The position numbers and the translations under genes are program-made. A DNA stretch of 64,000 nucleotides, from assembly GCA_039000515.1 (NCBI GenBank), contig JBCFYV010000552.1, forward strand, positions 62,001-126,000, in the 5' to 3' direction. Each line of letters begins with the position of its first letter. The stretch's first letter is position 1. Below, piece by piece: positions 45,548 to 57,304 of the stretch. The DNA comes from Timema cristinae. Taxonomy: Eukaryota > Arthropoda > Insecta > Phasmatodea > Timematidae. The notes beneath the pieces were generated by a model, which searched no databases, had not been told where the DNA came from, and was given only the letters and a program-made list of their open reading frames with translations.

Positions 45548-48272
45548 CGCTCCCGTCCTTCTTCTCTGGAATGCCTGTTCACTCATTACAAAGCTCGACG
45601 AGCTTACTCATCTCCTCAGAGTGCGTTCCGTTTCCCTTGCCATTGTAACTGAGACATGGCTAAAACCCCACCATTTGGTAACCATACCATCATTCACGAT
45701 ATATAGAGCGGACAGAATTGGTCGCCGGAGGGGTGGAGTGGCGCTTTTTGTCCGGGATGGCCTTTGTCATCACCGACTTGCCATTCCAGCCCTAGCAAAC
45801 ATCGAGGCGGTGGCGGTTCGACTCTTGGGTGGAGCGTACTCGGTCACCTTGTGTGGAGCTTACGCCCCCCCAGGCTTGCCTCTTCTTTGGGCTGATTTGT
45901 CGAAAATCCGTGGATTGGGAGCGAGCCTTGTTCTTGGAGGCGATTTCAATGCTCGCCACGTGAAGTGGGCTTGTCGGTCCACTGAGGCAAGAGGCACTTT
46001 GCTGCGCCGGTTCTCAGTGGACAACGGTCTCTTTGTCCACTATCCAAACCTCCCTACATATGTTCCCAACCACGCTCGGTATCATCCGAGCGTGCTGGAC
46101 ATTTTTCTCACCACTGCCCGTCCCTTCCTCTCCCCACCCGAGACCTTCCTGTCTCTATCCTCCGACCATAATCCCGTCCTTACTTCGCTCTGTTTCTCGC
46201 CTCTCTCTCTCAACTCTGAACCTCAATTCAATTTTGCTCGAGCAAACTGGGCCCGTTATCGCTCCCTTCTCTCTTCCTCACTTCAATGTGATTTTTCAGT
46301 TCCCACCAAATTATCCATTGAAGAGCGTGTACAGACCTTTACTTCAGCCATCCTTTCGGCAGCCTCGTCATCAATTCCCGTCCGGCGTCCACAATCGTTG
46401 GATCCACGTCTCCCACCCCCGATCTTAGTGTTGCAGGCACAGCGTGATCAAGCTAGGCGCTGGTGGAAAAGATCTCGTCTTCCTGCGGCCCGGGTCGAAT
46501 TCCAAATCCTCAGGAGTAGTTGTCGCCGGGAGATTGCAAAATGGAGGGCGGGAATTCAACTTAGGCACCTGGAGGCCCTTTCTCCAGGGGACGGTTCTGT
46601 CTGGCGGTATGTTCGTGGACTAAGGCGTAGAAGAGCCCCAGTTCCGGTGTTTCGAGTCGGAGGAGCACCACTTGAGTCCGACGCTGAGAGGGTGGAGGCA
46701 TTAGCGGATAGTTTTGAGGCCTGCTTTCACTCGCATTCCATTGTCCCGGGCTCTGAGGGCCACTCAGGCTTCCCAAGCTCACCACTCCATCCCTCAATCC
46801 CCACTGATTCTCAGACCGACGTATCTCTTGTTACCCTAGCCGAGCTCCGTGGGATCCTCTCCCATCTTCGACCCTCTTCAAGTCCCGGTCTCGACAGAGT
46901 GTCCAACCCTCTCCTTGCTCATCTCCCCAAGAAGGCTCTAGTTTTTCTCCTTCGAATTCTCAATGCTATCCTTTATTATCTTTCTACCCCTCATCCTGGA
47001 AGACTGCCTTAGTAGTTCCTATTCCTAAACGAGGCAAACCCCCCCATCTCCCTTCCTCCTACCGTCCAATCAGCCTTCTCTCCTGTGTGAGAAAGGTAGC
47101 GGAGAGGATCATACTGAAACGTCTTCTCAGCTGGGAGGAGGAAAATCGTCTTCTCCCGGATTATCAGTTCGGGTTCAGGGCCCGTCACTCTTCTACCCAC
47201 GCACTAGCCCGGGTCGTCGACCAGATAACGGACGGATTTTCCAGGCACGTTCACACAGGGTTTGTAGTACTGGATGTCCAGGGGCGTTTGACTCAGTGTC
47301 CCATTCTGGTCTCCTCCTCAAACTGTTAGCCGGTGGAATGCCTATATATCTACTTCACCTCTGTCAATCCTTTCTGTCAAGCCGAACGTTTCAGGTTCGC
47401 CTGAATGCCGTGTTATCCTCATCCCGTCCCATTCGCGTCGGTGTCCCCCAGGGGTCCCTCCTCTCTCCACTCCTTTTCTCCTTGTTCACCTACGACATCC
47501 CCCTTCCTCCAGGTTGTAGCTTGTCCCTATATGCGGATGACACGGCGCTTATGGCTCAATCCACTGACGTACGCGTTCTCCTGGGCAAGCTGTCCTGTGC
47601 TCTTCGTTCTCTCGCTCTCTACTTCGCCTCGTGGGAGCTCCTACTCAACCTGGCCAAGACACAAGCTATAATTTTCACACGTCGTCGTCCTGGGCATTTC
47701 CCTCCTCTGTTTTTTGGGGGGGTCATTCTACCTTGGCAAGACTCTGTTCACTACCTGGGATCACACTGGACCGCCGTCTTAACTTTACTGATCATTTCAC
47801 GAACATACGTAACAAGGCGCGTGGTGTAATGTATGCCCTGGCCCCAGTCCTTCGACCACAGTGCCCCCTTCTCCTCCCACATAAAATCTTATTATTTCAA
47901 TCTTACATTCTTTCTATTCTTCTTTACGCGGCTCCTGTCTGGAGTCACGTCACCCCCTGTAACTTTGGACCCTTAGTTTCATTTTTCCATCGTTGCCTCC
48001 GTCTCATTCTGGCTCTACCCCCCCGAACCCGTAACTCTGTGATCTACACAGAGTCGGGACTTCCACCTTTTGATCTCATTCTGCACCGGCGAACAGATAA
48101 ATTCTTTCGCAAGCTTCGCCACTCAGATAACCCCCTTATCAGAAACATTGGTGCAGATCCCGGGGGGCCGGCTCGCCCTCATCGCCGCATACGCCACATC
48201 TTACAACAGCCCACACCAGTTGTAGTGGAGCTTCTCTGGGCCCAAGTTATTGGCACCCAACCGTATAATTAA
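45540..48272 (+). pseudogene. LINE ORF2 (endonuclease-reverse transcriptase), copy 1
   Basis: Starts at ATG 45540, inside the last codons of ORF1 (8-nt overlap). The apurinic-like endonuclease shows WNACSL, TETWLKPHH, LGGDFNARHVKWA, LDIFLTT and SLSSDHNPV (residues about 1-240). A linker leads to the reverse transcriptase: SPGLDRVSNPLLAH, then after a shift near 47010 SYRPISLLSCVRKVAERIIL and FGFRARHSSTHAL, VLDVQG, VGVPQGSLLSPLLFSLF and the catalytic LSLYADDTALM (YADD codons 47530-47541). The C-terminal thumb region continues in another frame to 48272. At least three frameshifts; the first 490 codons are uninterrupted. Confidence 0.9.
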
Positions 48273-48477
48273 TTCTATACAATACAGCTCTAAAAGTTTA
48301 AATTAATTATCCCCTAAATCCAGCGGGGTTTTTTTGGAAATTTTTCCCTGCATCCTTCAGTTGCTATTTCTACTTTTATGTATAAATAGGCTTAAACTTA
48401 CATTTTAAAACTATAATGTTGGCATTTGTAATTTTCTCATCCTTGAAAATGTATGTAATTAGTCTCTATTAAACTAA

Positions 48478-48497
48478 ACCTTAAACCTTAAACCTTT
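48478..48497 (+). repeat. CCTTAAA repeats at the LINE 3' end
   Basis: About three CCTTAAA heptamers (AAACCTTAAACCTTAAACC) terminate copy 1 and directly abut the 5' leader of copy 2. Short tandem tails like this are typical 3' ends of several non-LTR clades. Confidence 0.7.
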
Positions 48498-48838
48498 ACT
48501 GGTTTGACACTATCCTCTGAAGAGTATACGCGCGAGGCGTATAGCAGTGTTTATTACATATTTGAGTGTGTGTGAAACACGTCTGCTTCGACTGTAGTTC
48601 CACATCCAATTGAAAGCAAGTTCAGGTGGTCGCCGTTGAGGGCGCTCACGCGTTCCGAGCTTTTGGATCGTACGCACCGTAATCTGGTCAACAACATCTC
48701 GCACGCTGGCGGGTTCCATGGAGGGATACACACTGTTCTCCACTACCAGGACCTCAGCGTCAACTATCATCGAGTTGGGTGAGATACCGACGTTAACACC
48801 AGGACTATTAGACTTATTGTTATTGTGTAACCATAAAC

Positions 48839-50814
48839 ATGAGTGACCATCCAGAAGATCCTTCTAACACCACGCCTAACGTGGCTGTGGCTCAGACTAT
48901 TACGGGTGTCACGGTTTCCTTAACGACTGTCTCATCGACAGCCCCTACTATTCAACTTCCGGTCTACACGATTGGCTCGTTAATGGACACTCTTGGGGGC
49001 ACGAGGTGGGGGAAGTGGGTATTTGCGCCTACGGCACACACCGATGCGGTGGCGTCCCCGATCTACCACCCGAGCTCCGTCCCTTCTGCTACTACCATTG
49101 TCCCACCAGTTGTATCGTCGGTGGCTCCAAACTCCTTTGCTCCATTGACAATTTATTACCCACCAGAGTGGGGTTCGCAGGTCTCACAGTCTGGCTCTGA
49201 AGCCGAGATGGGGGCCGGACCCTCTCTCAGGCTTGACACTGATAGACCCTCCGACTCTGGCGCCTGGACTGGGCTGGAGAGGGGGAAAAGTCTACTTCCA
49301 AGAAGAGGACCGCTGGACGTTCGAGATCTCAACGTCCGACCAAAGCCATCCTTCCTCCCCCATGGAAAGGGGGGAAGTCTCCGAGTCAGGGGGAAGTCTC
49401 CGAGTCGGATGGACAGGGGTCCGCTGAGTTCCAAAGGCCACGCCTCTCAAAGAAGATAAGGAAGAGGAAGAAAGTGGGCTCTCCATCAGCGTCTCCTCCA
49501 TCTCAGGAGCGACAGGGGAAAAAGGGAATCATTACTAGTCCATCGATTGTGACCACAGGTGGGGGTGATCAAATTGCTGCCTCTGAGGGCAGTCTGCCCC
49601 CTGGTACTTACGATCCCTCACGACCCCCCTTTACTCAAAAAACCACCCCGACTCGAAATCCACCTTTACAGGAGTCCTCTCAGGGTCCCTCCAACTCTTA
49701 TGCATCTATAACTGGCAGGCCCTCCCAGGCTGAACAGGGTGTGGCCCCGAACCCTCCCACTCCCCGAAAATCCTGAGTTCCCCCAGTCATTATTTTAGGT
49801 CCGTTCGAAGGAAGTAAATTCTCGTTGTCTGTGTCCCTTCGTAAATTTCTCCGCAAAGAATTCAAGCTAATATCATCAGGCCAGAAAGTGACTGTCTATC
49901 CGGGTGGTTCACGTGACCGGGACACGCTACTAGGGTTCCTCCGCGAGTTCGAAATCCAACACTTTACTTACCCCACTGAGGAAGAGAGAGATGGAAGATT
50001 GGTCCTGCGGGGCCTTCCTCTTGAAACGCCTGTTGAGGACATTGTGGAGGCGTTATCCAGGCGAGGATACCAGGTCCGGCGGGTGACCCAACTTTCGGTC
50101 AGGGAACCAAATGGAGGTCTAAGGCGTATGTTCCCTCTATTCTTAGTAACCTTGGTAGGTCACTCTGAGGTCGCCCGACTGTCGAAAGAAACCTCACTGA
50201 ATCACTTCAAGATCAGCATGGAGCCTTACCGTCATAGGAGTGTTCCCCAATGTCATAACTGTCAAAGATTTGGTCATTCATCCCCTATGTGCGGAGCACT
50301 GCCTAGGTGTGTTAGATGTGGGGCGGGTCACAGCACCCAAGACTGCGAGCTATCTGTGGACAGCCCCGAGATAAAATGTGTAAATTGTCTTGGAGCCCAT
50401 CCGGCCAATGCGGGGATTTGTCCTCGAAGGGCCTCATATATCCAAGGCAGAGAACGAGCTGCACCTCCCTCTCGAACACCCAAGGGGCCATCTGCTCCTG
50501 GACCCGCTGGTTGCCCAGGCCAACAGCAGCGCCATCTCGCAGACCCAGCTTCGTTCCCGTCGCTTCCCACTGTCAGTGCTATTCCCGGTTTCGCACCAGC
50601 CACCCCTCATCTAGAGGTTCCACCAGAAAGGTCCTCTGACATAAGATCATTGGTCTCTGACATTTCGGAAATTGTATCTCTCGTCCGCTCTTTCCGAATA
50701 TGTCAACACTTACCCCTTCTGAAGTCCTTGCTCACCAAGCTAATCTCAGTCCCCACACTTTGTGACAAATTTAATGTAATTCTTGAGTTCCTACCTCGCT
50801 TCGTAAATGAGTGA
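48839..50814 (+). pseudogene. LINE ORF1 (Gag-like), copy 2
   Basis: Starts MSDHPEDPSNTTPNVAVAQT at 48839. One frameshift near 49450 and a TGA at about 49774 (PRKS stop, where copy 1 reads on with RVPP) interrupt the Pro/Ser-rich N-terminal half. From 49825 the rest is open: PRE_C2HC region (IQHFTYPTEEERDGRLVLRG), then three intact knuckles CHNCQRFGHSSPMC, CVRCGAGHSTQDC and CVNCLGAHPANAGIC. It ends ILEFLPRFVNE at 50814. Better preserved than copy 1 in the zinc-finger half. Confidence 0.87.
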
Positions 50815-52704
50815 CGCTCCCGTCCATCTTCTCTGGAATGCCTGTTCGCTTATTTCAAAGCTCGATGAGTTTACTCATCTCCTCAGAGTGCGTTCCGTTT
50901 CCCTAGCCATAGTAACTGAGACATGGCTAAAACCCCACCATTTGGTAGCCATACCATCATTCTCGGTATACAGAGCGGACAGGATTGGTCGTTGGAGGGG
51001 TGGAGTTGCACTTTTTGTCCGGGATGGCCTTTGTCATCACCGGCTCGCCATTCCGGCCCTAGCAAATATCGAGGCGGTGGCAGTTCGACTCTTCGGGGGA
51101 GCGTACTCGGTCACCTTTTGTGGTGCTTACGCCCCCCCAGGCCTGCCTCTTCTCTGGGCTGATTTGACAAACATCCGTGGATTAGGAGCGAGCCTTGGTA
51201 GCGATTTTAATGCTCGCCACGTGGTGTGGGCAAGTCGGTCTACTGAGGTTAGAGGTACTTTGCTGCGCTGGTTTTCAGCAGCCAGCGGTCTCTTTGTCCA
51301 CCATCCTAACCTCCATACTTATGTTCCCCACCACATTCGGCACCATTCGATCGTGCTGGACATTTTCCTCACCACTGCCTGTCCTTTCCTCTCCGCGCCC
51401 GAGACTGTCCTGTCTCTATCCTCCGACCATAATCCCGTCCTCACTTCTCTCTGTTTCTCGCCTCTCTCTCCCAATACTGAACCTCAATTCAATTTTGCTC
51501 GAGCGAACTGGGCCCGTTATCGTTCCCTTATATCTTCCTCCCTTCAGTGTAATTTTTCAGTTCCCACCAAATTGGTCCTTGAAGAGCATGTACAGACTTT
51601 GACTTCAGCTATCCTTTCAGCAGCCTCGTTATCAATTCCCGTCCGGCGTCCGCCCTCGTTGGGTCCACGTTTTCCACCCCCGATATTAGAGTTGCGGGCA
51701 CAGCGTGATCGAGCTAGGCGCTGGTGGCAAAGATCTCGTCTCCCTGCTGCCCGAGTCGAATTTCAAACCTACAGGAGCAGCTGTCGCCGGGAGATTGCAA
51801 AATGGAGAGCGGAAATTCAACGTAGGTGTCTGGAGGCTCTTTCTCCAGGGGATGGTTCCGTCTGACGATATGTTCGTAGCCTAAGGCGTAGAAGAGCCCC
51901 TGTCCCGGTGCTTCGAGTTGGAGGAGCACCGCTCGAGTCCGACTTTGAGAGGGCGGAGGCATTGGCGGATAGTTTTTAGGCCTGCTTTCACTCGCATTCC
52001 ATTGTCCCTGGCTCTGAGGGTCGCTCAGGCTTTCCAAGCTCACTACTCCTTCCCTCAATCCCCACCAATTCTCAGACTGACGTATCTCTTTTACCCCAGC
52101 CGAGCTCCGTGGGATCCTCTCCCATCTTCGACCCTCCTCAAGTCCCGGTCTTGACCGAGTGTGTAACCCGCTCCATTCTCATTTCCCCAAGAAGGCTATA
52201 GTTTTTCTCCTTCGAATTCTCAATACTATCCTTCTCTTACCCTATTATCCGTCATTCTGGAAGAGAGCTTTAGTCGTCCCTATTCTTAAGCCAGGCAAAT
52301 CCCCCCACCTCCTCTCCTCTTACCGTCCAATCAGCCTTCTCTCCTGTGTGAGAAAGGTAGTGGAGAGGGTCATACTGAAGCGTCTTCTCTGCTGGGTGGA
52401 GGATAACCGTCTTCTCACTGATTACAAGTTCGGGTTTAGGGCCCGTCACTCTTCCACCCACGCGCTAGCCCGGGTCGTTTACCAGATAACGGACGGGTTT
52501 TCTAGGCGGGTTCACACAGGGTTTGTCGTGCTGGACGTCCAGGGGGCGTTTGACTCAGTTTCCCATTCCGGTCTTCTCCTTAAACTGCTTGCTGCTGGAC
52601 TGCCTATTCATCTACTTCACCTCTGTCAATCCTTTCTGTTAAGCCGAACGTTTCAGGTTCGCCTGAATGCCGTGTTATTCTCATCCCGTCCCATTTGCGA
52701 CGGT
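50807..52704 (+). pseudogene. LINE ORF2 (endonuclease and partial RT), copy 2
   Basis: ATG at 50807 lies in the same 8-nt overlap with ORF1 as in copy 1. The endonuclease is nearly complete (WNACSL, TETWLKPHH, SDFNARHVVWA, LDIFLTT, SLSSDHNPV) but has lost two residues before GSDFN compared with LVLGGDFN in copy 1. A TGA at 51863-51865 follows SPGDGSV, where copy 1 has Trp. A shifted RT part runs from about 52159 (HFPKKAIVFLLRIL) through SYRPISLLSCVRKVVERVIL and VLDVQGAFDSVSHSG (palm Asp present) and stops matching at 52704, before the YADD motif. Confidence 0.87.
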
Positions 52705-53095
52705 TTCATTTATTCCTTATTTTTAGAGTTATTATATTTCACTGGATATTAATTTATTGTTCCCCTTACACCATACATTAAAGAAGAGAGGTGAGCGTAT
52801 ATAAGGACGACAGTATAGTTGATTCTACTATCAAATCGGACCAAGACTAGCCAATAGCTAGCAAAATTAATGTCAACCATTCCTATACACTAACTCACTC
52901 TTTTCATTATTGCATACAGCCTTATAGTCCTATTTAGAAAAATTAAACTAATTTTTCTTATGAAGAAAAATTTTGTTTGTTTTTTCCTTAAAAAAATTCA
53001 CACCTGTTATCTCTTCTATCACACCTTAATGTTTTAAGCAAATTGGTACCTGATATGCATTCTAAAAAATCTAACATAGGCACCATGATAATTAT
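52705..53095. other. AT-rich flank of truncated LINE
   Basis: No repeat or gene is recognised between the LINE breakpoint and the 3' end of the THAP gene. The gene's AATAAA lies at 53097-53102. Confidence 0.4.
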
Positions 53096-53696
53096 GTTTA
53101 TTTTTTCTTTTATATTAGATATATATTCATACTTGGTGTAGATTCCAGTCCCAATTCCAATGATCTGTGAGCTTTTTGGAATGCCAGATATCTTTTAGCC
53201 TTTTTTGGAGTTGAAAAATCTCTGGTTCCACTAAGTCTATTTACAGTAGGCTGTTGTTGATCTGATTTCATATTTGGGGTTGTACCTGCTAAAGTAATGA
53301 ATAGTTAAGATTAAATTGTGATAGGGGCTTGTATGTGTTTTGATCAGATCACTATTATTTAAAATTTTAATTTATTTGCAGGTGAGAGGTTAGGAAATTT
53401 AAGTTATTGGTTATTTATTACTGTGATACCATAATATAATATTAGTGGTTTTAGTGTAATATTTGACTTTAAGTAGGTTCTTGGCCTCTTTTACCCATGG
53501 ATTTGAATGAAGGCATATTATAGTGGGTTTCGTGTAATGTTCAAGACTTTTTAATTTTGAACAAGGGCAAGTTGTTTTCTATTTTCAAGAGAAAGTTTGT
53601 GGCATAAAAAAAAGCTAGCTGTAGTCATGTAGATGCATTTTACGTGAGCATAAAATTTCAAGACCATTTTCACTTGTGTATAAAGTTTTGGAACAT

Positions 53697-53945
53697 TTTT
53701 TGTAACCACTCTTACTACCCATCCTATTTACTGATCAAACTAATGCGTTATGGATGAGAAAGGTTGAATTTAGAGCAAGTGCATCTATATTTGAATGGAG
53801 AGAGATTGGGAAACCATTTAAGATAAAATCACCACAGTACACCCGACAAGGATAGAACCCCAATATCCCTGTACTCTGCACCTAGTCTAGTGTGAAAGTA
53901 GAACCTTAGACCATGCGGCCACTTAAGTGGATATTTTGAGATTTG
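53697..53945 (-). repeat. tRNA-derived SINE within a THAP intron
   Basis: Read on the minus strand it starts GTGGCCGCATGGTCTAAGG (A box) and has GGGGTTCTATCC (B box), then a body with AATCTCTCTCC and an end TGGGTAGTAAG-like near 53708. The tail is degenerate. It lies in intron 2 of the THAP gene. Confidence 0.6.
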
Positions 53946-54994
53946 AGTCGATTTATGGTTTAGGCTAAGGTGTGGCACATAATGTAGTGTGGAATATCTG
54001 TTTGAAGGCCAGTTTTTTTGACAAGTTTCAATTACTTGTATACATCAGGTTTTCATAATTATTGTTTTAAGATTGTCAGGTTTCAAACTTTTATATTAAT
54101 TGATTATATGATATAAGTAGAGCTTCAGTTGTGGAGTTTTATCAAAATGGGCAAGTGGTAGGCCAACCATGTGAATTATGTAAGTTTGATTTTCAACTAT
54201 TAATATAAAAATAAATCAATAATTATAATTTTAGTTTGTGAGTGAAGTGACAGTCTTAAACTATTGATTTTTTAGTATTTAACAAAAATAGAAGTGTCTT
54301 ATATAAAATGGTTTTAGAATACCTTATCATATAATAAGCTTACACGGTGTTTTAATTAAAATATCAAATGATAAAAAAAGTAATATACTATCAATACACT
54401 CACAAGGAAATTACAAATCAAATGATACTATAATTAAATTAATTTGAAATTATCTTATTTAAATTACAACATTTACAACTCAATAAAAACTATGTCCTTC
54501 AGCTTCAGGCCATATTAGATATAGAGTGACTCACCTTGGTTTGATAACTCCTCCTGGAGAGAAAATTCCGGTAAGTTTACTTCCAAACTAGTTGAATTCT
54601 GGTTTTTTGATTCTTCGATGAAACCTAAAATTTAAATTTGCTTTGGCAACTTAAGCAATGTTTGATTCACTACGAAGCTAAACTTTTTAAATAAATACTT
54701 TATTTAATAACAATCATTATGAAGTGCTGAATACTTTAAGTCCATGTTTTTAAAAGCAAGCGTACCTAGGTAATTCAAAATATTAAAGCCTATAGGCAGT
54801 TTATTCAATTGCCCTGATGAAAGTAAAACATGTTTTGTTAAACTAAAATATAGTAGGCCAACCTGGTTTTTTAATTTATTGATTAAATTAATGGGGCTTA
54901 AAATTTGTTTTACTTTGTAATGAAACCCACTTATGATATGCCTATGATTAAGTATGAAATAGGTTGTAGCAATGGTTGTTTTTTGTCGCAGTCT

Positions 54995-55250
54995 TAGGCC
55001 TACTACCCGTTTGGGTTTTACGCATATATATGAACTAAATATGCTAGCCTAATATGTTAGGGATGAGTAAGGTTGCATTAAGAGGAGCACCCGCATTTGT
55101 GTAAAGGAAGATTGGAAAACCATCTAGGGAAAGCCTTCCTCAGTGCACTCTACCGGGATTTTATCCCAATCTAAGTTACCTGTCTTCGGCTGGCCGGTAT
55201 TAACACAAAAGTGGTGCATTAAACCATGTGGTCACCAAAGTTGGTAGTAG
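54995..55250 (-). repeat. tRNA-derived SINE within a THAP intron
   Basis: The minus strand begins GGTGACCACATGGTTTAATG (A-box region). Next come GGGATAAAATCCCGG, a body with GGTTTTCCAATCTTCC, and the conserved tail AAAACCCAAACGGGTAGTAG near 55000. The B box is partly decayed. It lies in intron 1 of the THAP gene. Confidence 0.6.
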
Positions 55251-56352
55251 CTAGGTATTCTTTTGTGTTGATTAATAAATAGAGAAAAGTAGGCTGGGAA
55301 CGTCGCATGAGAGCCAGTACAAAGGCTACAATCGAATTTTTAAATAAGTTATAAATAAAAAATAAACAATTTACCACTTCTAATGTTAGTGTGATTATCT
55401 TTATTTGAAATTATTTGATTTTTTCTACATTTGAAGAACTCACCAAAAACTAAGTTCAAATGTAGGCCTAAACATTACTAGATTACACTCGACAGTAATT
55501 TGTTTCAAGATTAACTATGTAGATACTTCATGACGTCACATACAACAAAGTCAGAAAATTATTTGATTCTTTTAAATGAATTCACACAATCAGGTTGGGT
55601 AAGAACAATAATAATAAATATAAATTATCGACAATTAGGTTTAAGTTTGTTATAAAAAGAACCTCTATGATGTGTGGGTAGAAATATATGTGCAAAGTCG
55701 CAAAATAAGCCATATGGCTGAGCGTTACCTTCTTACTTGGTGAGTTTTGATTCAATTTTTAACTTTAACATATAATTTTATAGTTTTTATCTAGTTTTAA
55801 TCGATTCTCCACTTATTTCTGAGGTTATTGGTAGTATAAAATTACCTCTTTTTAGCATTTCTCAAATAATAAAGTGACTTTTATGTACCAGTTTTTGTGT
55901 TCAATCCCCAATGCTTAGGTCGAAAGCATTATGCATTAGCGGAGGAAAATTCAATTGTCAAACATACTTCGCAGAGGCTGCTGCGTAAGGACAAACGTCA
56001 GTGATGGCATATCAGCTGATAAAATAACACATTGCCGCATTTGTTTTACTAGAAACTGATTCTTTTAAGAATAGAAACTAAGATAATCTTACTCACCTGG
56101 CAAAGCAAGGGTTGGAAGAGACAATCTGTTTAGTTTTTTCGTTCCCAAACTTCTGCAGTTATCAGCAAAATGCTTATCGCAAACCAAAAAGTTCTTATAA
56201 ATCTTAATATCATTAAATTATTTAAAAACAGGGTTATTAATTCTATGAACCCATATATTAAATTCTCTTTCTTCATACACGGGAAATCTATGCCGCACTG
56301 TTCCAGGCACATATCCACATTGTGGCACACAACACAAACATTTTCTAGGCAC

Positions 56353-57300
56353 ATTTAAATATCAAAGAGACAAAAATTATATATTATTATTACAAAAGTA
56401 TGTGTCCACATATTATAAAAAAAAGTCTTACAACAACACCGTATAGATCAATTAACCAATGTTGAAATAGTAAAAAACAAAATCACAGTTACGATAAGTT
56501 ATAGTATTAAATTATAACATTTAAAAATAAAAGTTAAAACATCAATCCTAAGATAAACTTGAGCGTCACAGTATCAATGTTGAATTATAAATATCTAAGT
56601 TGTACTATTATGGAGAATTTGGTTAAGCAGGAACATTATTAAGAAGAAAACCACAAATAAATGTCCACCAACGAATTATGAATTATGGGAAAACTACGTC
56701 ATTGCTGTGCGACACTAACAGCAGTGGCCGTCCCCCGTACCTTTTTACAAATCTGGTCTTGTCTAATTGAGTGTCTATCCCATGATTACACAGTTATCCG
56801 TGGTGAAATGAACAAGGTCGTTCCGTGGCGTGATCGATGGAGACCCCAGCATGTCTGTTGAATAGGACGATGGTAAAGATGTTGTTGGTGCTGGGCTAGT
56901 TAGTCTATCCACGGTACAGTATATTCATACCTTCAGGGTTCTTATACATACTACAATCAACCTAAAACCGACGGCTTTACTTTCGATCCGACGGAAGTTG
57001 TGTTAGGGATTTAGTTTAGTTTATAGTGTATAGGCTTCAATTTGAAACTCACTAAACTACAATGGTAATAAGAAGCTTCATTGTAACATCAACAATAATT
57101 TAAATACACCAGAGAGTCGATAATTCGGACTAATTGTGGAATGATCCAGTCCTGATTAAATACAGTCATTTTAGATGATAAAAATAAAAAATAAGCTTAG
57201 ACGTGATATTTACGAAAACTCATTGTTAAGGTAGAAACATTTTCACTTAATCTAATTAAAGAATTTAAATGGTTTTTTGTTGTTAAATATCACAAATCCT
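56353..57300. other. Upstream region of the THAP gene, no further gene seen
   Basis: AT-rich sequence with a more balanced patch at 56690-56960 (CTACGTCATTGCTGTGCG, GGCCGTCCCCCGTACC). I see no repeat or ORF that I can support. The 56.69-56.96 kb patch could be the promoter of the minus-strand gene but carries no decisive motif. Confidence 0.3.
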
Positions 57301-57304
57301 AAAG

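Larger units (their letters stand above)
43285..48497 (+). mobile_element. Jockey-like LINE, copy 1 (near full length, frameshifted)
   Basis: A non-LTR retrotransposon with a 5' leader (about 43285-43590), ORF1, ORF2 and a 3' UTR ending in TTAAACTAAACC plus CCTTAAA repeats at 48478-48497. Its 5' leader aligns with that of copy 2 (GTGAAACACGTCTG, TCCACATCCAA.TGAAAGCAA, GGGCTCCATGGAGGGAT). No LTRs are present. Gene order, zinc knuckles, the endonuclease and the absence of an RNase H domain fit the Jockey clade. Multiple frameshifts and stops make it non-autonomous as assembled. Confidence 0.9.
48498..52704 (+). mobile_element. Jockey-like LINE, copy 2 (3' part missing)
   Basis: Same family and orientation as copy 1, starting immediately after its tail. 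The 5' leader, ORF1 and the first part of ORF2 align closely with copy 1. Similarity stops at about 52704: both copies read CCCGTCCCATT.GCG.CGGT, after which copy 1 continues into the PQGS reverse-transcriptase motif while copy 2 turns into AT-rich sequence. So the 3' part of the RT, the thumb and the 3' UTR are absent. Confidence 0.88.
53110..56352 (-). pseudogene. THAP-domain protein gene, three exons, possibly inactivated
   Basis: Spliced gene on the minus strand. Exon 1 (56352-56097) encodes a THAP zinc-finger DNA-binding domain: VPRKCLCCVPQCGYVPGTV, RHRFPVYEEREFNIWVHRI, then VCDKHFAD (the C-x2-H half of the C2CH site) and LSLPTLALPG in place of the AVPTIF box. Exon 2 (54624-54535) adds FIEESKNQNSTSLEVNLPEF. 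Exon 3 (53285-53110) adds SGTRDFSTPKKAKRYLAFQK with a basic, NLS-like PKKAKR, and ends ..STPSMNIYLI. Introns are GTGAGT...TTTAG and GTGAGT...AGCAG, all junctions in phase 1; total 522 nt, 174 codons with stop. AATAAA at 53097-53102. Two defects, both in exon 1: the expected ATG before PRKC reads GTG (56352-56350), and codon 56220-56218 is TAA. Either a young pseudogene or sequence errors. Confidence 0.8.

Noticed and set aside
48478..48497. CCTTAAA repeats as telomeric DNA
   Set aside because: The unit is not the arthropod TTAGG (CCTAA) repeat and only about three copies exist; it fits a LINE 3' tail.
54509..54570. Apparent + strand exon with AG...GTAAGT borders and an open frame
   Set aside because: The opposite strand carries exon 2 of the THAP gene with stronger splice sites that keeps phase with exons 1 and 3; the + reading has no partners.
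55714..55740. Possible first exon (ATG..., MAERYLLTW) before GTGAGT on the + strand
   Set aside because: No matching downstream exon was found and it lies in an intron of the minus-strand THAP gene.
56130..56354. 74-codon minus ORF beginning MCLENVCVVC
   Set aside because: It is the wrong frame of THAP exon 1; the +1 frame gives the C2CH domain motifs.
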